From an uncultured Eubacterium sp. (GTDB lineage: Bacteria > Bacillota > Clostridia > Peptostreptococcales > Anaerovoracaceae): DNA of 64,000 nt. A program made the translations under genes and the position numbers. Location: contig CAMNSS010000002.1 in assembly GCA_946555345.1 (NCBI GenBank), positions 171,533 to 235,532 of the forward strand. The letters run 5' to 3'. Under the pieces are notes generated by a model that saw nothing but the letters and a program-made list of their open reading frames with translations, ran no database searches and was not told the origin of the DNA. Shown here piece by piece: positions 18,587-28,168 of this stretch (position 1 is the stretch's first letter; each line of letters starts with the position of its first letter).

Positions 18587-20005
18587 TTACTCCTTTCCAT
18601 TCCAGCAATAAGTACAAAGCTTGCAGGAATCCACGCCAATCGCTTCTACGGTATTTTCCAGCGTCTGGAATTTCAGGCTGTCAAACTTCAATTTCTTGCG
18701 GATTTCTTCAATCATCGCTGCGTGCTTTTCCGTCGTGCTGTCTGCATATTCGTCCAAAAGATCGCGCGGAAGATCCGTATCGGTGAGACCCTCCAGCTCG
18801 CAGATCGTGCGACGCGTAATCAGCTCCATATCGCTTACGCTGCGGGAAAAATTATGGAACTTGCAGCCATACATGATTGGCGGGCAAGCAGACCTGACGT
18901 GTATTTCCTCCGCGCCTGCCGAAAGCAGGTATGAAATCGTCTCCGAAAGCTGCGTTCCCCGCACGATGGAATCATCGATGAGGACAAACTTCTTGCCATT
19001 GATAATCTGGAATACGGGAACGAGCTTCATCTTCGCCACGTGTTCCCTCGCCTTCTGGTTCTGCGGCATGAAGCTTCTCTGCCATGTCGTGGAATACTTG
19101 ATCAGCGGCCTTGCATAGCGAACCCGCGATTTATTGGCATATCCCAGCGCATGCGGCACGCCGCTGTCTGGCACGCCCGCCACGTAGTCCACATCCAAAT
19201 CTTCATCAAATTCGGCTAAAAGCTCGCCGTTTTTATTCCGCACCAGCTCCACATTCCTTCCCTCATAAATGGAAGTCGTGTAACCGAAATACGTCCATAA
19301 GAAGGAACAAATCCGCATCCCCTCCTGCGGCTCGCCGATTGTTTTTTCCGCATCAGCCGTCAGGAATGCGATTTCCGCCGGACCCAATTCCCTTTTATAT
19401 TGATAGCCGAGATTGATAAACGCAAAGGATTCGGAAGCGGCACAGTAACCGTCTTCACTTTCCCCGATAATCAGCGGCGTCCTGCCGTACTTATCCCGCG
19501 CCGCATAAAGCCCTTCGTCCGTCAAAATCAGCATGGTCAGAGAACCGTCCACCTTATCCTGCACCTTCCTGATGCCATCTACGATATCCCTGCCCGTGGA
19601 GACGATGGCTGCAACCAGTTCGGTATTGTTGATTTTGCCGCCGCTCATGGACATGAACTGGGTCGGCCTGTCCTTCAACAGCTCACCGACGAGTTCATCC
19701 TTGTTGTTGATTCTCCCGACCGTGGCAATCGCATAATCGCCCTGCCTGCTGTAAACCGTCAAAGGCTGCGGGTCGCCATCGCTGATTGCGCCGATTCCCA
19801 TCTTGCCCTTCATTTCCTCCAAGTCTTCTTCAAATTTGCTGCGAAACGGTCCGTTTTCAATATTGTGAATCGTGCGGTTGAACCCGTCCTCCTGCAACAC
19901 GCACATACCGCCCCGCTTCGTCCCCAAATGGGAGTGGTAATCCGTCCCGAAAAACAAATCCATCACGCAATCCTTCTTCGAAGTAAATCCGATAACTCCG
20001 CCCAT
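18587..20005 (-). CDS. purF: Amidophosphoribosyltransferase lacking the N-terminal catalytic cysteine
   Basis: PurF makes phosphoribosylamine from PRPP and glutamine. The C-terminal phosphoribosyltransferase half is intact, with the PRPP loop FVLIDDSIVRGTQ. Cysteines that could bind a [4Fe-4S] cluster as in Bacillus PurF are present, including CKLCTYC at the end. The N-terminal glutaminase should start MCG, the cysteine being the nucleophile, but here it reads MGGVIGFTSKKDC. The HRGQES region is also altered, to HLGTKRGGM. The start is certain: AAGGAGG lies just upstream and the fold begins at once. The enzyme may use free ammonia or another nucleophile; a related GG-type subfamily may exist in Clostridia. 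No second PurF is in the window. Confidence 0.9.
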   Translation of the reverse strand: MGGVIGFTSKKDCVMDLFFGTDYHSHLGTKRGGMCVLQEDGFNRTIHNIENGPFRSKFEEDLEEMKGKMGIGAISDGDPQPLTVYSRQGDYAIATVGRINNKDELVGELLKDRPTQFMSMSGGKINNTELVAAIVSTGRDIVDGIRKVQDKVDGSLTMLILTDEGLYAARDKYGRTPLIIGESEDGYCAASESFAFINLGYQYKRELGPAEIAFLTADAEKTIGEPQEGMRICSFLWTYFGYTTSIYEGRNVELVRNKNGELLAEFDEDLDVDYVAGVPDSGVPHALGYANKSRVRYARPLIKYSTTWQRSFMPQNQKAREHVAKMKLVPVFQIINGKKFVLIDDSIVRGTQLSETISYLLSAGAEEIHVRSACPPIMYGCKFHNFSRSVSDMELITRRTICELEGLTDTDLPRDLLDEYADSTTEKHAAMIEEIRKKLKFDSLKFQTLENTVEAIGVDSCKLCTYCWNGKE

Positions 20006-20294
20006 GTGTTCCTCCTTCTTGTCGCTCTTTCTCCGTCAATTTTCCGCCGGTTTTCTCATCACTTTTTTGCAAATTCCCGTCGATTTCCTGCCTTAACGAT
20101 CGAATGCCAAAATATCAAATGAAACGCCATTTGTGCCATTGAATATCTTTGACATCATCGCATAGCTCGCCGCTAAATGCCGGTTATGCTGTTGCATCCC
20201 CTTCGCACCATTGAACATCGGTTACGCTACTGCGTCCTATTTGCGCCATTCAACAACGCCGCATTCATTTTTTTCACCATTTTAATCCCAAAAC

Positions 20295-20879
20295 TTACGC
20301 TTCCTGCAATTTTTCAGCAGCATACGCCAATCCCTTTGCTAAAATTTCATGCTCCACCTGCAAAACGCGCGCTGCCAGCTCTTCCGGGGTATCGCCCGCC
20401 AGCACGGGCACTTTTTTCTGCAAAATAATCTCACCCGTATCCACGCCTTCGTCCACATAATGGACGGTCGCGCCGCTTTCCGTCTCGCCGCCTTCCAAAA
20501 CCGCCCTATGGACCCTGATCCCGTAAAAGCCTTTACCGCAGTATTTGGGAATCAGCGACGGGTGGATGTTAATAATCCTGTTTCTGTAATGCTTGATGAT
20601 TTCCGGCGACAGCACCTTCATATAGCCTGCCAGCACGACAATCTGTGCGCCGCTCTCTTCAAGCTCCCGCAATACGTCTTCCTGTTCTTTGGCGACGGCT
20701 GTCCGGATGCCCGCTTTCGACGCCCGTTCTAATGCAAAAGCGCCCTCTTTGCTGGAGATGACTTTCACCAGTTCGATCTGCTCCAACTCCCCGCTCTGGG
20801 TTTTATCGATAATCGCCTGTAAATTCGTGCCGCCACCGGACACAAGCACTGCAACCCTTGTCTTTTCGTTTTCACTCAT
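20295..20879 (-). CDS. purN: Phosphoribosylglycinamide formyltransferase
   Basis: PurN formylates GAR with 10-formyl-tetrahydrofolate. The 194-residue protein shows VAVLVSGGGTNLQAIID, the folate-site stretch VVLAGYMKVLSPE and the catalytic INIHPSLIPKYCGKGFYG with its Asn-His pair, followed by SGATVHYVDEGVDTGEIILQ and its aspartate. AAAGGA lies upstream of the ATG. It is flanked on both sides by long repeat-filled spacers, unusual for genes of one operon. Confidence 0.96.
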   Translation of the reverse strand: MSENEKTRVAVLVSGGGTNLQAIIDKTQSGELEQIELVKVISSKEGAFALERASKAGIRTAVAKEQEDVLRELEESGAQIVVLAGYMKVLSPEIIKHYRNRIINIHPSLIPKYCGKGFYGIRVHRAVLEGGETESGATVHYVDEGVDTGEIILQKKVPVLAGDTPEELAARVLQVEHEILAKGLAYAAEKLQEA

Positions 20880-20904
20880 TTTGTTATCCTTTTATATTTT
20901 CTGT

Positions 20905-21504
20905 AAAGCGCACCGTGCGCCAGTTCCCGTGCCATGCGGCGTATCCGCACCCAAACTACGCACTGTGCAAGCTATGCGCCATCCAAAACGATGCACTGCC
21001 CCAAAAACACAGGATGCACGCATTCACGCATTTCCCGCTCCGTATGTTCTGTAATGCATTGCATACGATGCAAGCCATGCGTCACACCCAAACCGCACAC
21101 TGTACAGACCATGCGGCGTATCCGCACCAGCACCGCATCGTATCACGTGCGCCGCTTTCAATGCGCTACGCCCGCACTAACATTGCGCCATATTTCGTGC
21201 GGTACGCAATTCCATAAGCTGTCGTCAATGCACCGCAAATTCAAGCCTACGATGATGCGCTCATTTCCGTGAACCGCACACTATGCAATGCGTCCAAATT
21301 ATGCGCTGCGCCCACATCGGCATTGTGCCGGCAAAACTCCGCGCACAATTCCCGCTCCATTCGCTATGGATGCTTTGCCCCGACACAAGCCATGCAATGC
21401 GCCCAAACTGCACACTGTATAGGTCATGCAGTGCACCCGCTCCGCAAATTCAAAACTTGCGGCGGCACATTCATTTCAACAAGCAACACGGCGCACCCGC
21501 TCTG
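20905..21504. repeat. Long degenerate-repeat spacer between purM and purN
   Basis: This spacer of about 600 bases contains no credible gene. A unit of about 40 bases, of the form CCAAACCGCACACTGTACAG followed by a CATGCGGCG-like word, recurs near 20950, 21087 and 21402. Shorter CCGCACC, CATGCG and GCGCC words fill the rest. The unit is not found in the neighbouring spacers. Any transcript from purM to purN must cross it. Confidence 0.65.
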
Positions 21505-22554
21505 CTAATCCTTGTAATTTAATACGACTTTTTTGCCGCTGTCCGCTACGATTTCGCCGATGACGCTGGCCGTCTCCCCAGCGGCGCAAAGCGCCGCTAC
21601 GGCCGCATCCGCATCGGCCGCATCCACTACCATCATCATGCCAACTCCCATATTATAAGTGGAAAACATCTCCTCCCAGTCGATGTTGCCGCACTTCTTA
21701 ATATAAGGGAAAATCGGCGGCACAGCCCACGTGCCTACCTGGATGGACGCTGCCACCCCTTCCGGCAAAATACGGGGAATGTTTTCGTAAAACCCGCCGC
21801 CCGTAATATGGACGATGCCCTTTACATCATAATGCGGCAAAACCGCATCGCAAGCCTTGGCATAGATTTTGGTCGGCGTCAGAAGCGCCTCCCCAAGCGT
21901 CTGCCCCAATTCTTCCACATAATCGGAGACCTGCATCTGCATCTTATCGAAGAATACCTTCCGCACCAGGGAATACCCGTTGCTGTGAATGCCGCTGGAA
22001 GCGATGCCGATGATCTTGTTTCCCGCCGCTACTTTTTCCCCGGTGATGATTTTATCCTTGTCCACGACGCCTACGGAAAAGCCCGCCATGTCGTACTCGC
22101 CTTCCCCGTAAAAATCGGGCATTTCAGCCGTTTCCCCGCCGACCAGGGCGCTGCCGCCCTGCTTGCATCCGTCGGCGATCCCCTTGACGATATCCGCGAT
22201 CTTCTCCGCCTTGACCTTGCCTGTCGCAATGTAGTCAAGGAAGAAGAGCGGCTTTGCCCCTTGGCAAAGAACGTCGTTGACGCACATCGCCACGCAGTCG
22301 ATTCCTACCGTATCATGCTTGTCCATCAGAAAGGCGATTTTCAGCTTCGTTCCCACGCCATCCGTGCCGGAAACCAGCACCGGCCGTTTCATATCTTTCA
22401 CATCCAGGTTAAACAGGCTGCCGAAGCTTCCCAGCCCGGTGAGGACGTTTTCGTTGAACGTCCCCTTCACGTGTTCTTTCATCAAGGAAACGGCGCGTTC
22501 CCCTTCTTTGGTATCAACGCCAGCGTCCTTGTATGTCAGTTTTTCTTCTTTCAT
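21505..22554 (-). CDS. purM: Phosphoribosylformylglycinamidine cyclo-ligase (AIR synthetase)
   Basis: PurM closes the imidazole ring from FGAM using ATP. The 349-residue protein begins [20 protein letters not shown] and shows [40 protein letters not shown], the [11 protein letters not shown] loop and [26 protein letters not shown] directly before the ATG sets the start; the longer in-frame extension is not supported. It lies between purE and purN in the operon, separated from both by repeat-filled spacers. Confidence 0.97.
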   Translation of the reverse strand: MKEEKLTYKDAGVDTKEGERAVSLMKEHVKGTFNENVLTGLGSFGSLFNLDVKDMKRPVLVSGTDGVGTKLKIAFLMDKHDTVGIDCVAMCVNDVLCQGAKPLFFLDYIATGKVKAEKIADIVKGIADGCKQGGSALVGGETAEMPDFYGEGEYDMAGFSVGVVDKDKIITGEKVAAGNKIIGIASSGIHSNGYSLVRKVFFDKMQMQVSDYVEELGQTLGEALLTPTKIYAKACDAVLPHYDVKGIVHITGGGFYENIPRILPEGVAASIQVGTWAVPPIFPYIKKCGNIDWEEMFSTYNMGVGMMMVVDAADADAAVAALCAAGETASVIGEIVADSGKKVVLNYKD

Positions 22555-22607
22555 GATTTCCTCCGATTCCATGATTCCTGCCAAATTCAAAAGTTCATAT
22601 TCCGCTG

Positions 22608-22912
22608 CGATACGACCACGGATTTAAGCGGCCCGTTCGCCATGCCTGCCGCAAAAATGCCGTTTGATGCGACTGCACCTGCTATCAGATTCATTCTCTC
22701 GCCACTCGATACGGCCACGGCATTAAGCGGCCGCACCCCGCCTCGAATGGTCCGTCTCTTGCATTTGCGGCAACCATTTTAAGCTATCATGCCTGCCGAA
22801 AAAGGTCCTGCCACGTCAAACGGACACCGCTCCAATCTGCTGGAGTTTCGTCGCACCTGCCACAAAAAACGCCGTTTGATGCAGCTACGCCTGCCATCCG
22901 CTTCATTTTCCC
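22608..22912. repeat. Duplicated degenerate spacer between purE and purM
   Basis: CGATACGACCACGG followed by ATTTAAGCGGCC at 22608-22634 recurs as CGATACGGCCACGG followed by CATTAAGCGGCC at 22707-22734. A second unit centred on CGCCGTTTGATGC or ATGCCGTTTGATGC recurs near 22642 and 22853. No gene or terminator was seen. Confidence 0.6.
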
Positions 22913-22913
22913 G

Positions 22914-23411
22914 TCACGACTGCGCCTGCCGCTCCGCCTGAAACTGCGCATCCAGGCGGGCAATATCCTCTTCCTGCTGTTTCTTAAAATCTTTCATCGC
23001 CTGCCGCAGCTTCGCATCCGCTGTGCTGAGAATCTGCACGGCCAAAAGCGCCGCATTTTCCGCGCCGTCAATCGCCACTGTAGCGACGGGAACGCCCTTT
23101 GGCATCTGCACAACGGAAAGAAGGGAATCCAGCCCATCCAGCGTGCTGGACTTCATCGGGATTCCGATCACCGGCAGAGGCGTCGTCGCCGCCAGCACAC
23201 CCGCCAGGTGTGCTGCCTTTCCGGCGGCCGCGATGATACACCCAAACCCGTTTTCCTCCGCGCCCGCCGCAAAGGTCTCTGCCTGCTTTGGCGTACGATG
23301 CGCAGATATAATCCTCGTCTCATATTCCACATTGAACCGCTCTAACATCGCTTCCGCTTTCTGGACAACCGGATAATCCGATTTACTTCCCATGATAATT
23401 GCTACCTTCAT
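22914..23411 (-). CDS. purE: N5-carboxyaminoimidazole ribonucleotide mutase
   Basis: PurE rearranges or carboxylates AIR to CAIR. It begins VAIIMGSKSDYPVVQKA (substrate loop with the conserved SD), contains ISAHRTPKQ with the catalytic histidine, AAGKAAHLAGVLAA and PVIGIPMKSSTLDGLDSLLSVVQMP. At 165 residues it is a class I type. The lysine in AAGKAAHL, where GGAAHLPG is usual, is a small variation. AAAGGAACAG precedes the ATG. No purK was seen nearby. Confidence 0.96.
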   Translation of the reverse strand: MKVAIIMGSKSDYPVVQKAEAMLERFNVEYETRIISAHRTPKQAETFAAGAEENGFGCIIAAAGKAAHLAGVLAATTPLPVIGIPMKSSTLDGLDSLLSVVQMPKGVPVATVAIDGAENAALLAVQILSTADAKLRQAMKDFKKQQEEDIARLDAQFQAERQAQS

Positions 23412-23767
23412 TTCCTGTTCCTTTCTTTCTTGCCTTCTATTTTCATGCTTGCAGTCCTGCGCCCGGTCCTGCCTTCATGCATTTCCTCCAGACCTGCCCG
23501 TGCGCGTTTCTTCCAATTTCATCTTGACGCAGGTTTCCCCGCTTCGTCCCGCATTTTTCCTGCTTCACGCTTACAGCCTTATGCCCTGCTTCATCCCTGC
23601 GCATTTTTCCACTTGCATTTTCACGTATTTGCATCCACTACAATTCTTTTTTCATCCAGTACCGCCCTGTTTATTCCGGCCGTTGTGGACTGTTTCCATT
23701 CATTTATTCTATTGCGTGCGGGTGTTTTTAATCGTGAGCGCTTCCCTTATCCCGCTCAATTCGCTCC
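23412..23767. other. Spacer between purL and purE, no gene seen
   Basis: The 356 bases are pyrimidine-rich on the plus strand, with recurring CTTCATGC, TTGCATTTTC and CCTGC words and no frame with a start signal. It follows the same pattern of gene-free, locally repetitive spacers inside the purine operon. Confidence 0.45.
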
Positions 23768-26700
23768 TTATTTGAAATACGCTACCCCGGACTCAAAAAT
23801 TTTCTGATCCTTTTCACCGATTACATTCTTGTAGAGGTTTTCTCCGATTCGCTCCGAATGTCCCATCTTGCCGAGTACCCGCCCATCCGGCGATGTGATG
23901 CCTTCGATCGCCATCATCGAACCGTTCGGGTTAAAGGCGATATCCATCGAAGGGTTGCCGTCAAAATCCACATACTGGGTCGCAATCTGCCCGTTTTCCG
24001 AAAGCCGTTCCAAAAGCTCCTGGCTTGCGATAAACCTGCCCTCCCCATGGGAAACCGGAACCGTAAACACATCCCCAGCGCCAACACCAGCTAACCAAGG
24101 GGATTTCACCGAGGCGATGCCCGTCCTAACTAGGCAAGACGCATGCCTGCCGATTTCGTTATACGTGAGGGTCGGGCTGTCTTCACCCATATCGTGAATC
24201 GTTCCATCCGGCACAAGCCCCAGCTTAATCAGCGCCTGGAAACCATTGCAAATACCCAGCATCAGACCGTCCCTGTTTTCCAAAAGATCGGAAACTGCAT
24301 CCTTGATCGCCGGATTCCTGAATACCGCAGTGATGAACTTGGCCGAACCGTCCGGCTCATCCCCGCCGGAAAATCCGCCTGGGATCATGATGATCTGGCT
24401 CTGCCTGATTTTCTGCTCCAACTCCCGGATGGAGTCTTCAAGCTGAGCAGCCGTTAAATTCCGAATGATATGGATCTCTGCCTCTGCTCCGGCCTTGCGG
24501 AACGCCCTGGCGGAATCCATCTCGCAGTTTGTCCCCGGAAATGCAGGAATCACAACCTTCGGAGAAGCCACCTTCACTGCCGGTCCTTTTTGATTCCTAT
24601 CCGTATATAACGTTCTGGCAACCTGCGCTTTGTTCGCTTCGGTTTTAAATTCCGCTGTCCTTACCGGGAATATGCCCTCGAGCGGCATCTGCCATGTCGC
24701 CAGAATGGCGGCAAGCTCCTCCGCTTCACCGTTTACCGTCAGCTTGCCGTCCGCTGCCGTCACGCCGACCTCCGCAAAGATCGAACCGTCCATGAGCTTT
24801 GCAAGATCCGCATCAGCCGGGATTTCCAAAAGCAGTGATCCGTACATCGGCGAAAGGATGTCGCCCTGCACCGTTACATCTGCCCCAATGCCATTTCCTG
24901 CCGCCATCTTCACGAGCGTGATGTACAAACCGCCCCGCCCGATGGTATTGGCGGAAAGAAGCATTCCCGCTTCCGCCAGTTCCCGCATCTTCGCCAGGTT
25001 CTTGCGGAATGCTTCAAAATCAATGATACCGTTTTTATCGACCGGCGTCGTCAGGGCTACCAACTTGCTGCCCGCTTTTTTAAATTCCGTGGAAACCACC
25101 TGCGCTGCGTCGATCGTCGTAATGGCAAACGATGCCAGCGTCGGCGGAACATCGATATCCATGAATGTACCGGACATACTGTCCTTGCCGCCGATGGCCG
25201 GAATTTCCAATTCCTTCTGCACCCTGAGCGCTCCTAAAAGCGCCGCCATCGGCTTGCCCCATCTCGCCGCATCAGCCCCCAGCTTTTCGAAATATTCCTG
25301 GAACGTGAGGCGCACGGTTTTATAATCCCCGCCCATTGCGGCGATCTTTGCCACCGAATCCACGACGGCGTAAAGCGCACCGTGGAACGGGCTTTTTACC
25401 GCCACCTGCGGGTCGAAGCCGTAAGCCATGAGCGTTGCCGTATTGGTCTCCCCTGCCACAACAGGAAGCTTGGCCGCCATTCCTGCGGCCGGGGAAAGCT
25501 GGTATTTCCCGCCCAGCGGCATGAGGACCGTCGCCGCTCCGATGGTGCTGTCAAACCGCTCAACAAGCCCTTTCTTGCTGCAACAATTCAAATCCGCAAG
25601 CAGTTCTTCTTTTGTTTTCGTCTCTTTCAGCAGATTTGCAAGCGGCGCATTACCCGCCGCCATTTTCATTGCGGCTGCCGAATTGGCCATCGTTTTCACT
25701 GCACTAGCCGTTCCATTACCCGCCGCCATTTTCGCTGCGCCGGCCAGTTCCCTGCTCACTGCACCATCCGCCGCATCTTTCGTCTCCATGCCTGCTGCGC
25801 CAGCTTCCTTCTTGCCGCCTGCACAGTCCGCCGCTATGCCAGAAGGCGCAACTACACGAACCGCCATAAATTGCTGTGCGCCATTCGTATTGAGGAAATC
25901 CCTGCTTAAATCGAGGATACACGTCCCCCGCCAGTGCATCCGCACCCTGTTCGTATCCGTAACCTGCGCCACCGTCGTCGCTTCCAGGTTTTCTTCCCGC
26001 GCGTATGCGATAAACGCCTCTTCCTTGTCCGCTTCCACGACCACTGCCATCCGTTCCTGTGATTCGGAAATCGCAAGCTCCGTACCGTCAAGCCCTTCGT
26101 ACTTTTTCGGCACGAGATCGAGGTTGATCTCAAGGCCGTCAGCCAGCTCCCCAATGGCAACGGAAACACCGCCTGCGCCAAAATCGTTACAGCGTTTGAT
26201 CAGCGTTGCAACCTCTTTCCTGCGGAACATCCTCTGGATGTTTCGCTCGACTGGCGGATTGCCCTTCTGGACTTCCGCCCCGCACTGTAAAATAGACTCT
26301 TCCGTGTGTTCCTTGGATGAGCCAGTCGCGCCGCCGCAGCCATCCCGGCCCGTCCTGCCGCCGACAAGAATGATCACGTCGCCCTTTTGCGGCACGTTCC
26401 GAACGACATGCGAAGCAGGGGCAGCGCCTACGACAGCACCGATTTCCATGCGCTTTGCCACGTAATTTTCATGATACACTTCATCGACCAGCCCGGTCGC
26501 AAGACCGATCTGGTTTCCATACGAGCTATATCCAGCCGCCGCTTCCTGGGTAATCTTGCGCTGTGGCAGCTTGCCTGCCAGCGTTTCTTCGATCGGCTTC
26601 CTTGGATCTGCCGCACCCGTCACACGCATCGCCTGGTATACGTACACCCTGCCAGAAAGCGGATCCCTGATGGCGCCGCCAAGACAAGTTGCCGCGCCGC

Positions 26701-27706
26701 CAAACGGTTCGATCTCAGTCGGATGGTTATGGGTTTCGTTCTTGAACATTACCAGCCAGTCCTCTTCCCTGCCGTCGACCTCCGCTTTCACTTTGATGCT
26801 GCAAGCGTTGATTTCCTCCGATTCATCGAGGTCGTCCGCCTTTCCATGTTTTTTCAAATACTTTGCCCCGATGCAAGCCATGTCCATCAGGCACACGTTT
26901 TTCTTTCTGTCGCCATAGACGTCCTTTCTCATTTCCATGTACTGATCGAATGCTTCCTGCACCAGCTTTCCATACGGGCTGTCCTCAAACGCCACCTCTG
27001 CCAGCGTCGTATTAAACGTCGTATGGCGGCAATGATCCGACCAATATGTATCGATTACTTTTAGCTCTGTCAGCGTCGGCTCTCTGTCCTCTTCCTCAGC
27101 ATAATACTTCTGCACGAACTTGATGTCGGCAGGGCTCATGGCAAGCCCCATGTCCTTCCTGTACTGCTCCAAGGCTTTTTCATCCATCGATCGGAAGCCT
27201 TCAATCACTTCCACATCTGCGGCGGCGGTGGTTTCCATCGCCAGATCATCCGGTTTCTCATTGGCCGCAATCTGCGAATCCACCGGGTTCACGCAATATC
27301 CCTTTACGGCTTCTAACTGCCCCGCATCGAGGTTTCCTTCCAGCACGATCACTTTCGCGAATTTTACGATCGCTTCCGCCCCAGCATTCATCAGCTTGAT
27401 GCACTGGGCAGCCGAATCCGCCCTCTGGTCGTACTGTCCTGGCAGGTATTCTACCGCAAAATAAATAGCAGAACGCACTTCCGCAGGCATCGTTTCTTCG
27501 TACACGACGTCTATGGCCGGTTCTGCAAATACGGTAAATTTCGCCGCTTCATAAGTGGAGCCGTCGATCCCATCCACATCATAGCGATTCAAAATCCTTA
27601 CTCCTGTCAGGTTCGGAAGATGCAAGTTTTCCTTCACATCATGAAACAGGGCTTCTGCTTCTACATCAAACCCTTTTTTCTTCTCAACGTAAATTCTTCT
27701 TACCAT
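23768..27706 (-). CDS. purL: Phosphoribosylformylglycinamidine synthase (single chain)
   Basis: A 1312-residue FGAR amidotransferase combining synthetase and glutaminase. Visible motifs are TYWSDHCRHTTF, the substrate stretch ETHNHPTEIEPFGGAATCLGG, GGKDSMSGTF, and the C-terminal glutaminase with IPGGFSGGDEPDGS and the nucleophile in LMLGICNGFQ near residue 1148. The N-terminal PurS-like region is also present. It is about 60-80 residues longer than comparable clostridial proteins; the excess is an Ala/Gly/Lys-rich insert at about residues 612-690 in which KMAAGN occurs twice. It is the first gene of the operon, with AAAGGA upstream of the ATG. Confidence 0.96.
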   Translation of the reverse strand: MVRRIYVEKKKGFDVEAEALFHDVKENLHLPNLTGVRILNRYDVDGIDGSTYEAAKFTVFAEPAIDVVYEETMPAEVRSAIYFAVEYLPGQYDQRADSAAQCIKLMNAGAEAIVKFAKVIVLEGNLDAGQLEAVKGYCVNPVDSQIAANEKPDDLAMETTAAADVEVIEGFRSMDEKALEQYRKDMGLAMSPADIKFVQKYYAEEEDREPTLTELKVIDTYWSDHCRHTTFNTTLAEVAFEDSPYGKLVQEAFDQYMEMRKDVYGDRKKNVCLMDMACIGAKYLKKHGKADDLDESEEINACSIKVKAEVDGREEDWLVMFKNETHNHPTEIEPFGGAATCLGGAIRDPLSGRVYVYQAMRVTGAADPRKPIEETLAGKLPQRKITQEAAAGYSSYGNQIGLATGLVDEVYHENYVAKRMEIGAVVGAAPASHVVRNVPQKGDVIILVGGRTGRDGCGGATGSSKEHTEESILQCGAEVQKGNPPVERNIQRMFRRKEVATLIKRCNDFGAGGVSVAIGELADGLEINLDLVPKKYEGLDGTELAISESQERMAVVVEADKEEAFIAYAREENLEATTVAQVTDTNRVRMHWRGTCILDLSRDFLNTNGAQQFMAVRVVAPSGIAADCAGGKKEAGAAGMETKDAADGAVSRELAGAAKMAAGNGTASAVKTMANSAAAMKMAAGNAPLANLLKETKTKEELLADLNCCSKKGLVERFDSTIGAATVLMPLGGKYQLSPAAGMAAKLPVVAGETNTATLMAYGFDPQVAVKSPFHGALYAVVDSVAKIAAMGGDYKTVRLTFQEYFEKLGADAARWGKPMAALLGALRVQKELEIPAIGGKDSMSGTFMDIDVPPTLASFAITTIDAAQVVSTEFKKAGSKLVALTTPVDKNGIIDFEAFRKNLAKMRELAEAGMLLSANTIGRGGLYITLVKMAAGNGIGADVTVQGDILSPMYGSLLLEIPADADLAKLMDGSIFAEVGVTAADGKLTVNGEAEELAAILATWQMPLEGIFPVRTAEFKTEANKAQVARTLYTDRNQKGPAVKVASPKVVIPAFPGTNCEMDSARAFRKAGAEAEIHIIRNLTAAQLEDSIRELEQKIRQSQIIMIPGGFSGGDEPDGSAKFITAVFRNPAIKDAVSDLLENRDGLMLGICNGFQALIKLGLVPDGTIHDMGEDSPTLTYNEIGRHASCLVRTGIASVKSPWLAGVGAGDVFTVPVSHGEGRFIASQELLERLSENGQIATQYVDFDGNPSMDIAFNPNGSMMAIEGITSPDGRVLGKMGHSERIGENLYKNVIGEKDQKIFESGVAYFK

Positions 27707-27941
27707 GGATTCACTGTCCTTTCTATGTTTTGCGCGAGTGCTGTTTCTATTATAAAAATCTATTCCTGTAGTTTTCTTGGGTTTCCCAAAAGCAGGGGCA
27801 TATGCTTTCCTCTGTCCTTTGGCAGCCGTTCCCGCTTGCGGCAGGCATGAAAACCCGCAAAGATTAAAATTCCACTATAATGTTAGCATTTTTAGCCGCT
27901 TTTCGCAACACCTATTGCGGTCAAATCTCTAAATTTGAACG

Positions 27942-27986
27942 TTTTACGAACATTTAAAGTGTTTAGTTTCTATAATATTCGTGTTT
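27942..27986. promoter_or_regulatory. Possible inverted PurBox pair upstream of purL
   Basis: TTTTACGAACATT (27942-27954) and, on the other strand, AAACACGAATATT (27974-27986) resemble the Bacillus PurR site AWWWCCGAACWWT with two and three mismatches. They face each other about 19 bases apart, 235-280 bases before the purL start. Control by a PurR-type, PRPP-sensing repressor is inference. The rest of the 460-base upstream spacer shows no clear promoter or riboswitch. Confidence 0.35.
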
Positions 27987-28084
27987 CAAGCAGGGGAGCT
28001 ATACCGCTGGCAAGCGCAATGCGGTGAGTGCAAAGATGCGCCTGGGGCGGGATGCAAGGATGCGTTTCGGACGAAATACAAAGA

Positions 28085-28107
28085 GCCGCACCCGTAACAG
28101 GTGCGGC
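28085..28107 (-). terminator. Terminator downstream of the amidohydrolase pair
   Basis: GCCGCACC and GGTGCGGC form a perfect eight-pair stem with a seven-base loop. On the minus strand it is followed by TCTTTGTATTT. It lies about 60 bases beyond the stop of the first amidohydrolase. Confidence 0.65.
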
Positions 28108-28168
28108 AGAAGACGACAGTACACAAAAAGAAGCGCTTTCAGCGAAGCCATTGAACCGCTTTTATTGA

